NCBI GenBank assembly: GCA_030141605.1
Contig: JAQGDQ010000003.1
Span: 1,753,501-1,817,500 of the forward strand
Source: Tubiluchus corallicola
Taxonomy: Eukaryota > Priapulida > Priapulimorpha > Priapulimorphida > Tubiluchidae
Direction: 5' to 3'
DNA length: 64,000 nt
How positions within the stretch are numbered: the first letter of the stretch is position 1; each line of letters starts with the position of its first letter. Shown piece after piece: positions 36,201 through 45,404 of this stretch. The notes beneath the pieces are model-generated. The model was not told the origin of the DNA. It did no database searches and saw only the letters and a list, made by a program, of their open reading frames with translations. A program made the position numbers and the translations under genes.

Positions 36201-38840
36201 TCGTTGCAGCATAGTTTAAAATCGCATACTTTTTAAGAGAGTCTAAAACTTTCGTTTAGCAGGAGAAGTAGCTTAAAATAGAATAAATAGCATAATTATA
36301 GCATAATTACAGACGTAACTCAGCTGTGGCCTCTTATTTATTAGGTTTATGATGAATTTTAGTCTACTATTTTTAGCTTAGTTGCGGCATTAATTAGATG
36401 TGACTGCTATGTAATTGTCTGTTTTTCTGTATGTGCATTGTGCATAGAGCTTTCTGGAATACAAAATTTGCAATAATATATATTCCCCAAATCCTCAAGT
36501 GTGCTTCACTTAGAAGACAAAAGGTCTCAAATTTTTTCTATACATCGCACACCTCTACCCGCAGTTCAGTGATAGCACTTTGTCGCTAATACTTGGACTG
36601 CACTTTATCAAAATTTAGTGCAATAAAAATTAATATATCAAAATTATGGCTTCAAATGTAATTAGGGGGGGAGGTGTCCTCACTAAAAAGAGACTAAGGT
36701 CTAAATGACCTACTCTACTTTGAATAACTAAATGTACGCTATGCAATGCCACTTTGCGTGACTCCAGCACTTCCTACTTGCAAACTTACTATAGTAATAA
36801 TCTGCATTTTGAAGACCTACAGTTTAATGCTGTATTCACTTATTCTCAAAGTGCTGAGGTGGGTGAGATATTTTCTAGAATAATTGTTTTCGAGTCATTA
36901 ACTAACTAGTCAGGGTGTGTTCGTTTAGTTGGTTCCTATTTTAGCTGTGAAACGTGTGGGCCTATTTTTAGGCATTTTAGGTGTTTGACGATGGGGGAAA
37001 AGCAGAAACCCGTGTTTTTTTGGGCATGTATATGTATTTGGGTGCATTTCTAAAATCTTTAAAAAATATTGTTATTTAACAGTCCTAGAGCTCTAGTGAT
37101 AACAAAAATAACAATTTATCAGATTGAAAAATAATTTATCACTAAATTTAATTAATAATTAATCCAAGTGCAATTAACATAATTGAAGTAATATTGAAGT
37201 GATTTGAGTATTTATTATAAGAATTATTAAGTTGTATTGCATTTCTGAAATTTCCATTTTAACTTACCAACTAATTTATTGTTTTTATTTTTCAGTTGCC
37301 GCTAAATATAGTAGTCTGGAATATATCCCAAAGGTGAGCATTTATAGGCCAAAACCATCATAAATTGCAAAATTGTAATAATCTTATTTTACACGTCTTT
37401 TGATAGGTATCAGCTTGTTAATCACTTCCTGTTGTTATCTAGTAATTAATAATTATTTTTTCAAGGGTAATGACAGCAACTGTGCCTCAGTTATAAAAGA
37501 CAAAGTTCAGAATTTAGGCATAGGGTACGTATTGTGCTTTGCATTTAATTTTGCACGATTTTTGATGAAATACTTTGTTGGAACTTATATTCAGTCACAT
37601 TAGGTTAGTATTTTTGAATTTTAAGTAGGTTAACTTGTGAGTAATATTTACTTCTTATGCATGAAGAGTACTTTCTTTTTCAACTCTTAAGTCAACAAAA
37701 GTCAAATGCACGATGCCTACAATGTACAACTTAATTTTTCCCCTGCATATTTGAGTTTTGACTTTGTGACTTTGTGTTATGCTGAACTTTGTTGGTGTGT
37801 TACAATGATATTTAGATCTGTCATTATATAACCGAAGTTAATATATATCAATATGAATTACTTTCTTTTTTATGACAGAAGTTAATACATATTAATATGC
37901 ATATATTTGACTTTTTGGCACAATATTGCATAAATTTATTATTAAAGAAATATATATATATATATACAGTCCCAGACTATATTTAATTAAAAATTAGCAT
38001 ATAGTCAAAAGATTATTTCAAATTTCAAATTTGTCCATTCAGAATAATAGAAATGCAAGAATGACCTTGCAGTCTAAATATTTATTTTTACCTTTTTAAT
38101 TAAATACAAATTCTCTTGCTTCATTCTTTCAATGTGATTCAGAAATCTAATAAGAATAGTTTGGGCTTACTCCATCACTCACGGGATTTATATCTTAGCT
38201 AAAGCCTAGTGCACGAGGAGGGTAGAATACAAGAAATTCTGAATTATTTTATAGTGGTTTTGTGTTTACCTACTGAAACGTGCTCACAGACGGTATGCTT
38301 CCTGCAAATGAAAAACAAAACGCATGCTAAACAGAACCATAACTATGTCGTGATTTGTTTTTGATCGATGGTTAGCTGTCTTGTGTTTTGTGAAACAGCT
38401 ATTGTGCAGTTGTACACTGGCATGCAAAACAATTTGTTTTGTTTCATGAATCTAGCCATGCTTGTTTTGTAAAATGTTTTTGTTTTTTTCTCTTACACAC
38501 TGATGTCAAATTTTTTGTTTTCTGTTTACTGTCCCTTTTGTGTTTTCCCTATTCGTGCATATTGGGCTTAAGACTTACTTGCTTCTTAGGTGTGGTGCTA
38601 TCGTTAACCACAGATTTATTGTATTGCAGGAAAGAGTTTTCAACACCGAGATTAGAGCGTCAAATACGAGAGAAGCAACTGGAGACTAAAAATATGGGTC
38701 TAAACAGAACCCAGCCTACACTTCGCTCAAAATCTGCACCTAAATTACAGGTACAAAACAATAAAGATGGAAAAAATTTCATACTGAGATCTAGGTACCC
38801 AGATTTACATTGTTATCAATGTATAAAAAAAGCATTTTAG
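30102..38840 (+). CDS. LRRC27: LRRC27-like leucine-rich repeat protein, nine-exon model
   Basis: Exons 30102-30278, 31852-32041, 32599-32754, 33007-33190, 35198-35341, 35943-35992, 37296-37333, 37466-37524 and 38630-38840 join in compatible phases to give about 402 residues. Seen: LRR motifs INMSSNEISCLPEDFF, LEWLDMRCNKLQLLPSSIG, LKYLLLSNNNLTKLPTSLG and LNLANNPLIFPPDHI; a capping helix YKAVLTYLRDAY; a Ser/Lys-rich linker; and a charged helical stretch ITAERKKAWQLERKEKQ continuing into KEREERWNRQ, likely coiled coil. This order, including the FPP at the end of the last repeat and the late R/K/E-rich region, matches vertebrate LRRC27 (about 530 residues). The biochemical role of that family is little known. 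An in-frame TAA two codons upstream supports the start. The 3' end is uncertain: two donors inside the last exon could lead to exons not found. Confidence 0.68.
31852..32041 (+). CDS. LRRC27: LRRC27-like exon 2 (LRR core)
   Basis: Acceptor tttatttgcag, donor G|gtatgt. Encodes three LRRs (SSNEISCLPEDFF, LEWLDMRCNKLQLLP, LKYLLLSNNNLTKLP). Confidence 0.9.
32599..32754 (+). CDS. LRRC27: LRRC27-like exon 3 (last LRR and cap)
   Basis: Acceptor tctttcag, donor ATAG|gtatgt. Encodes CLETLLGLNLANNPLIFPP and a capping helix SGYKAVLTYLRDAYKDD; corresponds to the GLVAIQRFLR region of LRRC27. Confidence 0.88.
33007..33190 (+). CDS. LRRC27: LRRC27-like exon 4 (Ser/Lys-rich linker)
   Basis: Acceptor gatatag, donor GCAAG|gtagaa; both phases fit. 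Low-complexity polar linker with KPDKEPSIFPECVQKPSKL. Weakly conserved, so the call rests mainly on phase and splice sites. Confidence 0.65.
33920..35125. mobile_element. hAT DNA transposon, 1206 bp, non-autonomous, with 8-bp target-site duplication
   Basis: Termini TAGGAGTGCTCAAG (left) and, read inward on the other strand, TAGGGTGTTCGAG (right) are imperfect inverted repeats. CTGTTTCT is duplicated at 33912-33919 and 35126-35133: the 8-bp duplication and TAGGG-type end are hAT hallmarks. Both ends are rich in TTCGGG motifs that match the relic at 4755-4925. Inside, a 68-codon open frame (34740-34946) shows no recognisable transposase motif. It lies in intron 4 of the LRRC27-like gene. Confidence 0.85.
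35198..35341 (+). CDS. LRRC27: LRRC27-like exon 5 (start of charged coiled coil)
   Basis: Acceptor cttttcag, donor CAAAA|gtaagt. Encodes ...RPLIMNLQQITAERKKAWQL and ERKEKQTRFSHLQ, matching the 'YQMAIRAKRLEE...' region of LRRC27. Its acceptor lies only 64 bp after the target duplication of the inserted hAT element. Confidence 0.78.
35943..35992 (+). CDS. LRRC27: LRRC27-like exon 6
   Basis: A 50-bp exon with matching phases, encoding KEREERWNRQVRGETVK; continues the charged helix (compare QEWRERAQRMRKRKE in vertebrates). Confidence 0.75.
37296..37333 (+). CDS. LRRC27: LRRC27-like exon 7
   Basis: A 38-bp exon between tttttcag and gtgagc encoding VAAKYSSLEYIPK. Phases 1 in and 0 out fit both neighbours. 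Too short for similarity alone. Confidence 0.6.
37466..37524 (+). CDS. LRRC27: LRRC27-like exon 8 (tentative)
   Basis: A 59-bp exon, acceptor tttttcaag, donor GG|gtacgt, encoding GNDSNCASVIKDKVQNLGI. Chosen because it is the one segment found that converts phase 0 of exon 7 into the phase 2 needed by exon 9. Confidence 0.5.
37950..37966. repeat. TA microsatellite
   Basis: Short (AT)n run in an intron of the LRRC27-like gene. Confidence 0.85.
38630..38840 (+). CDS. LRRC27: LRRC27-like exon 9 (possible terminal exon)
   Basis: Acceptor ttgtattgcag. Encodes GKEFSTPRLERQIREKQLET and RTQPTLRSKSAPKLQ, Arg/Lys-rich like the LRRC27 tail. The frame runs to TAG at 38838-38840, but donors at CAG|gtacaa (38751) and CTAG|gtaccc (38795) could extend the gene. 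No convincing polyadenylation signal follows closely. Confidence 0.6.
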
Positions 38841-39904
38841 TAATGTTTTTAGTCGTGGTCTATTTAAACTACATTTTGTTTATTGTATACGTTTACTAAT
38901 CAATTTCAAGCAGTTTGAAATTACTGACAGCTTTAGAGATGTACTATTGATTTTTTATATGTCCCTGTCAAAAAATTTTATGGAGTTCAGACAGATTAAA
39001 GGTATCGCCAACTATATGACATCCTTTTACTACCAATTAAAATAAAAAATTGCCCATTTATTTTTGTTAAAATGTTAAAATCAAGCACTGTTAAGTTAAA
39101 TTGAGTACATGTATATGTATAATTAGGCTGAGGTAAAGATCTACTAGTTGACCGTTTAGTGCTTCCAACATTTTTCCATATTTGCATTAGCACATCTCAA
39201 TTTGCTAAAGTTTATGTCATATTTATTGCTTTCCTACGTTTCTAAATTTTTGATGGCCACAATGTTTGATATGTGGCATAGCGGTTTAACTCTAGATACT
39301 GTGTCAACATGTTTTTTCTATACAATTTGGCAATCAATGATGATCATGAAAAGCTCAAAGCTCAAAGGTTATTTGTACTTATGCAGCATTAACAATGAGT
39401 TTGTGTACATTAGCAATGCCATGCTTTTACTATTGTCATGTTTCAACTTCAAGTGATGTTTATTTACACTATCTGACTGCTATAGCCCTTTAAATAGATT
39501 TAGATCAGAGTACTATGTTACATGTAGCATATATTAGTTTCATTGGTAAATATATTTGCAGGCATTTGCCCGTTTTTTTTGCAAAACTCATACCTCTTAT
39601 TTCTAGGAAGCGAGAATATGCCGGGGGTGTTGCTGGTAATGGTAATGGGGCTATTTAGAATTTGCAAGAGAGCCATAGTTTCCTGCAATAGACTTTTCCC
39701 GGATTTTGTGGAAAAATGTACAAAAAGCCTTCAGAAAAAATTAATTTCTGCAACTGTTCGGGCATGTTGTAAAAAATAAGCACACTTTTAGAAAGAGGAT
39801 AAGTGGTCTACGAGGTATGAAGGTTTCATAGGAGAGATGTCCATGTGTTTCAGAAATTATGCAGCTGTTTCAGGCATACTCATCACCCAACAATATAGTG
39901 TGTT

Positions 39905-40475
39905 ATAGATTGTAGAAGATTAGATTAGGTAAGATTAGATTTATTCATTCCAAATGTACAGTTGCACATACACAATAAAATCTTATAAATAAATATGATT
40001 AGCTAATGTTTTAGGAAAGGAGAAAGCCACCAGGCATGAATGCACTTATGGTGACCCACATTAATTAGTTATTTCTATTAAATTTACAAAAAAGAATTAA
40101 AATCAAACATAAGTAGTTTAAATGAAAAGAAATGTAAGCTGTTAGCAATAATAATTTCTGAAGGTAAACTGTTCCACATATCAATCACCCTGTTCGCAAA
40201 AGAGTATTTAAAAGCATCAATACGACAATAATTTTTGTACGACTTATAACCATGGCCCCTTAATCAGAGACTAGGTGCGTAGGTACAAAAAATCATCACA
40301 ACTTAGATCTATAAGTGCATGGCAAATTTTGTACACCATTTTCATATCAAAAATAAAATTTCTAGTTTCAAGAGCCTGTAGTTTCAAATGGTCTAGTCTT
40401 CTAAAATAGTTAACATAAGTTAACCCATATTTTGCATATAACTGCTTTGTAACATATCTTTGTACTCGCCTAAGA
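39905..40475 (-). mobile_element. LINE 3' fragment (reverse transcriptase C-terminus and tail)
   Basis: Minus strand: RVQRYVTKQLYAKYGLTYVN, RRLDHLKLQALETRNFIFDM, KMVYKICHALIDLSCDDFLYL, then after a frameshift CRIDAFKYSFANRVIDMWNS and LPSEIIIANS. These are the classic C-terminal motifs RVQRRFTK, LGLxxLExRRxxxDLxMVYKI and FFxNRVxxxWNSLP of Jockey/CR1-type ORF2. The tail ends in repeated TAATCT units. It is 5'-truncated, as is usual for dead LINE copies. Confidence 0.88.
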
Positions 40476-40700
40476 TAACCAGATAACTCGCTATCAGATA
40501 ACAAGTAAGTTATCTGGTAGCTTGTTATCGTCTGAGAAGCAGTAAGCAAAAATTATGTAGAATGTACGTGCATTATTGATTATTGGTAGATATGTCTAAT
40601 AGCATTTTGTCATAGCACACAGTTTCAACTTTATGCAAGATGTTTTACATTATGTCGCTATGCTGTTGTATTGTTGAGTTGAGTGTTGCTGGTATCATAT

Positions 40701-40737
40701 TGTCATTGTCGTCATCATCATCATCATCGTCATTGTC
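40701..40737. repeat. CAT trinucleotide microsatellite
   Basis: (GTCATC)(ATC)n run; gives a spurious poly-Ser frame. Confidence 0.85.
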
Positions 40738-43700
40738 AACATCATCACAGCATGTTGTGGAGTGGCATGGTATAGTCTGTATGGTGAGTGTAGTTGGTGG
40801 GTTGTTGTTGTTCTTGTTGGGTGATGTAGTCTAATGTGGTGTGGGTTTATGTGCAAAATTACACGACTAGTTTACATTAATTTTAGTCAAACATATTAAT
40901 TCAGCTGTCAGCTTACCTGATATGACTTTTATTGAATTTGCTATTTCCAAGTGTAATAACATGATTATAGACAAGTGAGAGTACCAGACTATCAGGTAGT
41001 TGAGGTTGGGTGGGTACCAGCTTAAAAGTACAAGTAATCTTTGATCTACTGCAATTGTGCATGTGTTAAAGAAACTCTAAAAAGACTTATTGTGACTCAA
41101 CAATAGCACTTACTGCTGTTGTTGAATACATATGGCTGGAACCTAGCTGATTATCAAGGGTAAAGCTCTTCTCTTGGTCTCTTTGATGACACTCTGATCT
41201 GGCAGAGTTGCCTTAGCCTCATGAAGGCAGGAACATTCCTAATACAATTAGGCTTGGCTGTACTTAACCTCAGGGCCAGACACAGTTTGTAGCCATTTGC
41301 GTATGTGCACTCATTTGATAAATGGCCAAAATTTGAAAATGGGTAGTCTGGTGATTGTTGTTTCTTAGTTCACTGTAATATGTCAGGTGAAAGCTAATTA
41401 CTGAAAGACTTTGTTAACAGATTTCATTTCAAAGTTGCAGTGTCTCAAAATTGCTCAGTATCAGTCAATAAACTATATGCTGTAAGCTAGTGGTTACTTC
41501 AAAATTACAATGCCTTATCTTTAACAGCACACACTGCAGTCCTTCACTGTATAGAACTGAACTAGAATTGTTATATACAAGTGCTTTAAACGTATTCTTT
41601 TTTTCACTTTTCTACTCTCTGTGCCATAACTTATATATTTTTGTTGGTTCTTCTGAAAGCTGCTTATTCTTTCTTAGAAAAGGCAGTTGACCAGATGAAG
41701 ACTTTTTTTAGAGATGTGGTCTTGAAGATTGCTTGCAATGTTTTGATTTCTAAGTAAGTTTTTTTAATTAATTAGTATTGATAATGTATTGTAAGCTATA
41801 ATGTGCCAGTGGCTCATATTATCATTGCTAACTACTAATAAACATTCTTGCAGTGATTTTTATCAGCTATGATGTTTCTTATAAAATAAACTTGCACTTC
41901 ATTTCACTTGAAATCACGTGCCTGATGCTGTTTTATTGAAATGTATCTTTTGTAACCAAATGACATTGTTTTTTTTTGCTAAATGCAAATAAATGCTTTG
42001 GTTTTATTCCATTTCAATAAAATCATCAGGTAATGCTTTAAATCAAGTCATGTTGCATAGTGAAATTTCCTGGAAAATTTAGCAAAGGCCTGCAAAACCT
42101 ACAAGTAGAAGAAACAGAAAAAAATGTGTAAGTTGTCAAGGGTTTGATTTGTCGTCCAGTCATTTCCAAAACCCTTTGGTCACAGTTCAGCCATATTAGC
42201 CTCTTGTACTTTGTAGTGTGTACCCAGCACATGCCACGAATGAATCACATGATTGATTACAACTTGTATTAGATGAAATAACGTTTAGCAAGATTTTATG
42301 CACTATTCAATCACTGACAAGTTTTTTATGCTTTAAGCTTAAAAGCAAAATGTGGCATTAACAACTTAATGCGGAATTTAGATAATATCACAATAATTTT
42401 AGGAATACGATAAGCTCATACTTAATAACACTCACATTAGTCTTCTCTAAAACACCCTTATTTTCTAATAGAACAGGTGTTCATAGTTCATCAGCATTAA
42501 GTCAATAAAACTAGTTTTGTTTTGAAATGCTATTCTGTTGCACAAATTTTTCGGGTGGACCTGAAACAAGCAGGAGGCTGTGAGACATGCACGAAATGCG
42601 ATTTCAGTAAAAATTTTGCACTAATTGGACCTAAAATCGGAATGAACCTGCAGGAGGATAATGTCCATAGTCAGGCAAATTTTCAAGTTTTAACTGTACT
42701 TCTTTTTGGCAGTTATAGTGTGGCACTACAACCAAGCAACGGCATACAATGAAGAGAGTTAAAATGTTGCTTGCCCACTCTCTGATAAGGTTAAAAGCTA
42801 CAGTAACATGTTTCTTCTAGTGAACATCAATATTCACTTAGAATAAGGTATGCCCAATTTCTTTCTTTCAGATGTTTGGCAGGATAATGCAATAGAGCCT
42901 AATCCATACTGACATGATACAAGTTCACCATTTTTATGAACTACATCACTTATCACATAGTTACAGTTAATTAAAACTTGTATTGATTTTTTTTCACCAA
43001 AATTGGTGAATAATAGATGAAATAAAACATTGTTACTTATTTAAATATTTATTAGTACATTAATACAAGTCAAATTAGCACTTTACACAAATTACTTTGC
43101 ACAGCTGTAACACACTGCATTAGTTCTGATATTTATTGGGTTAGTCAGTACAATTTAAATAAATAGCACTTTCTTTACTTTTAAACTGCTATAAAATTTA
43201 TGCTGACTTATACAATTATAATCTCCATTTCAAACAAACACATCTTGCTTATTTGGTTAAAGAAAATCTTTTTGTCGTTCAAAAGACCTTATTATAGAAT
43301 CGATTTCCCATATTTACTTTTATAAATTTAACAGGTAACTAATATAAAAAAAAGATTACGAAACAAATCACATATTATTTCAACAATTTTGATGTTAATG
43401 AAAATTTAAAATCATGTGACACATTGGCAAAACGTGCCAAAATTACCAAAATTTTTCTTACTGGCTAAAATATGTCACTTTCGAAAAGGAAACATAGTCT
43501 GACTTTTGAAGTGACACATTTGAAAAAAGTATGTTATAAATGAATGCAAAATACAATTTTTGTTCATTAACATTTACATTCATTTATTTTGAGGCTGAAA
43601 CCAAATGGCAACATTTATGAACAATGTCAATGTTGCTGTATTGTGCAAATGACCTTAGCTTGCACCACCATTTTTACTAGCCAATCTTAAATTACACAGG

Positions 43701-44672
43701 ACTATCAAATTTTGAATTAGCTGCATAATGTTTGGCACAACTTTGTGAACAAACAGTTTAACAGAATCATACCAAAATGCTGCTTCTGATGTAACACAAT
43801 GCCAGCTGTGTCACAATCTTATTAATGGCTTTTATTAACCACATTTGAAACCAGAAGTAACCAGTTACACCATCTAAATTCACGTACAACAGGCACGTCA
43901 TAGTCATTTTGACAATATAATTATGTACATCACAAATTATACACATGAAAGTCGGTTACAGTTAATTAGTACAGTCTCAACAGATCAAAATTGAGAATTG
44001 TTGCACAAATTACATATCACACCATTGAATTACTTGCAACAAAGCAGTTTTAAAATCTATCTTACATGAAAATGCTGAAACAAGATCCAATTCTATACAC
44101 GCCTATTACCAGGTGACTCGGTGCAATGCGTTTTATTCAGTTTTATAATAACAAAACTAACCACACGTTAAAATTGACAATCAATGCAATGTGATATAAT
44201 ACTAACTCAGCTATATAACTAACTATGTAACTCAGCTATAAATATAGCCAGAACAAAAAATAAATTGCAAACTCGTGTATTAATTTTTTCAATAAGCCTC
44301 AGAATTTCTTGAATGACTACATTTAAATGCTTAATATGAATAAGGCATAGGTTAATGCCCACTATTTAGTTTACTATATCATGAAAGCGAAAGAGACAGA
44401 AAAAAGAATAATACACTAGCATGAAACTGAAATGCTTTGTTTCATTATCAGTTAAAGATATTACTTTTACTGTCTGTCACTGAAAACAAAACCTATATAA
44501 CTCCAATTCCCAGCAGCATAATTGGAGATAGCTAGTACTAATCAGAATCATCAGACCATGTGAAATTAGACAATTCTGAGTTAATTACATATTTCCTTTG
44601 TGCAACAAGGTTTAGCTTGTTCAGAAAAATAGAAAGTACAAACATGTATTTGGTGCATAGACACAGCAAATA

Positions 44673-45254
44673 TCAGCTGGAGTTAGGCCAGTTTTGAAAG
44701 TAAGCAGAATATCCCGCCAAAGCATTGAGCAAAAGCGAATCGTCCGGAAACATTTGCTCAGAATAGGGTTGCGCTGTTGCCGGACTCTGCAACAAATCTC
44801 TATATCGTGCTTGAGCGGAATTGAGATATGTGGAAGCTGAAGAGCAATATTCACTTTGTGGAACTTCTGCTAGTAACGCATTCTGCAGAATCGAATCACC
44901 ATCCCTGTCTAGTCTTGGGTGTGAATTATTTGCTACTGTTTCCCTGTAATCATCTGCTAAAGTGCCATAAAATGACGATACAAACTGATTATTCCTGCGA
45001 TGCTGTGTATCATACTGCGAGTTACTTTGTCCAGCTAGAGCACGTCGGAGATTGATCCTCTGCTGAGCCTGGTTCTGGTAGTATGCACCGTACTGACTAG
45101 TAAAATCAAACGCAGGACTGGTGAGCCCGGATAATGAGCCAGAAAGAGCGCTGAAGAGAAAAGAGTTAGGATCAGATGCCTCCGTTTTCACGTTCAGCCG
45201 TTGATCGACAGCCGTGTGTACACTGCTGGGTTGGACAGCACGGCTTGCACCTAG
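44673..45254 (-). CDS. PIAS: Putative PIAS readthrough extension, 193 codons
   Basis: In frame with exon 15 directly after the TGA and open to a second TGA at 44673-44675. It starts LGASRAVQPSSVHTAVDQRL, then NVKTEASD (VKTE fits the SUMO-acceptor consensus) and a Ser/Gln/Asn/Ala-rich region with three related motifs NSFLFSAL, DSILQNAL and DSLLLNAL (extension residues 30-37, 120-127, 172-179). It ends AYFQNWPNSS. An open run this long in AT-rich DNA is unlikely by chance. It has no start of its own at its beginning, so it must be reached by readthrough or by splicing into it. Confidence 0.6.
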   Translation of the reverse strand, partial: LGASRAVQPSSVHTAVDQRLNVKTEASDPNSFLFSALSGSLSGLTSPAFDFTSQYGAYYQNQAQQRINLRRALAGQSNSQYDTQHRRNNQFVSSFYGTLADDYRETVANNSHPRLDRDGDSILQNALLAEVPQSEYCSSASTYLNSAQARYRDLLQSPATAQPYSEQMFPDDSLLLNALAGYSAYFQNWPNSS

Positions 45255-45257
45255 TCA
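45251..45257 (-). promoter_or_regulatory. Stop-codon readthrough context TGACTAG
   Basis: The PIAS terminator is TGA followed directly by CTAG. UGA-CUA(G) is the established leaky-stop context in animal mRNAs (for example OPRL1, OPRK1, AQP4, MAPK10). Use in this gene is inferred from the long open frame that follows. Confidence 0.65.
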
Positions 45258-45404
45258 GTCCAAAGATATGCAGTCCTCAGGGGAGCTAGCCTGCTGGTTG
45301 TTAAATGTGGAGTGAATCACCTCTGGTGTAGAACTTGCTGTACGGAAGGCACCATTGTTAGTAGGAGGGCTGTAGGATCTCTCTGGCATCATAGTTAGAC
45401 CCAG
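45255..45404 (-). CDS. PIAS: PIAS exon 15, canonical C-terminus
   Basis: Acceptor tatttttag. Encodes [20 protein letters not shown] ... [15 protein letters not shown], then TGA at 45257-45255. The ISLD end matches that of vertebrate PIAS1-3, so this is the normal terminus. The exon continues without a splice site into the extension described separately. Confidence 0.88.
   Translation of the reverse strand: MGLTMMPERSYSPPTNNGAFRTASSTPEVIHSTFNNQQASSPEDCISLD

Larger units (their letters stand above)
38841..44672. other. Convergent intergenic / 3'UTR region
   Basis: Between the last recognised LRRC27-like exon and the last PIAS codon. It holds a LINE 3' fragment (39905-40475) and a short CAT repeat (40701-40737). 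The 1.5-2 kb below 44672 is probably the PIAS 3'UTR (minus strand); several AATAAA candidates are read on that strand (about 44135, 43585, 43050), and none can be singled out. Confidence 0.5.

Noticed and set aside
40479-40518. Hairpin CCAGATAACT ... AGTTATCTGG
   Set aside because: A 10-bp stem in AT-rich DNA next to a LINE fragment; no sign of function.
41681-41756. Possible extra 3' exon of the LRRC27-like gene (AVDQMKTFFRDVVLKIACNV...)
   Set aside because: The acceptor looks good and it faintly resembles the LRRC27 tail, but its open frame needs phase 1, which neither donor of exon 9 supplies.
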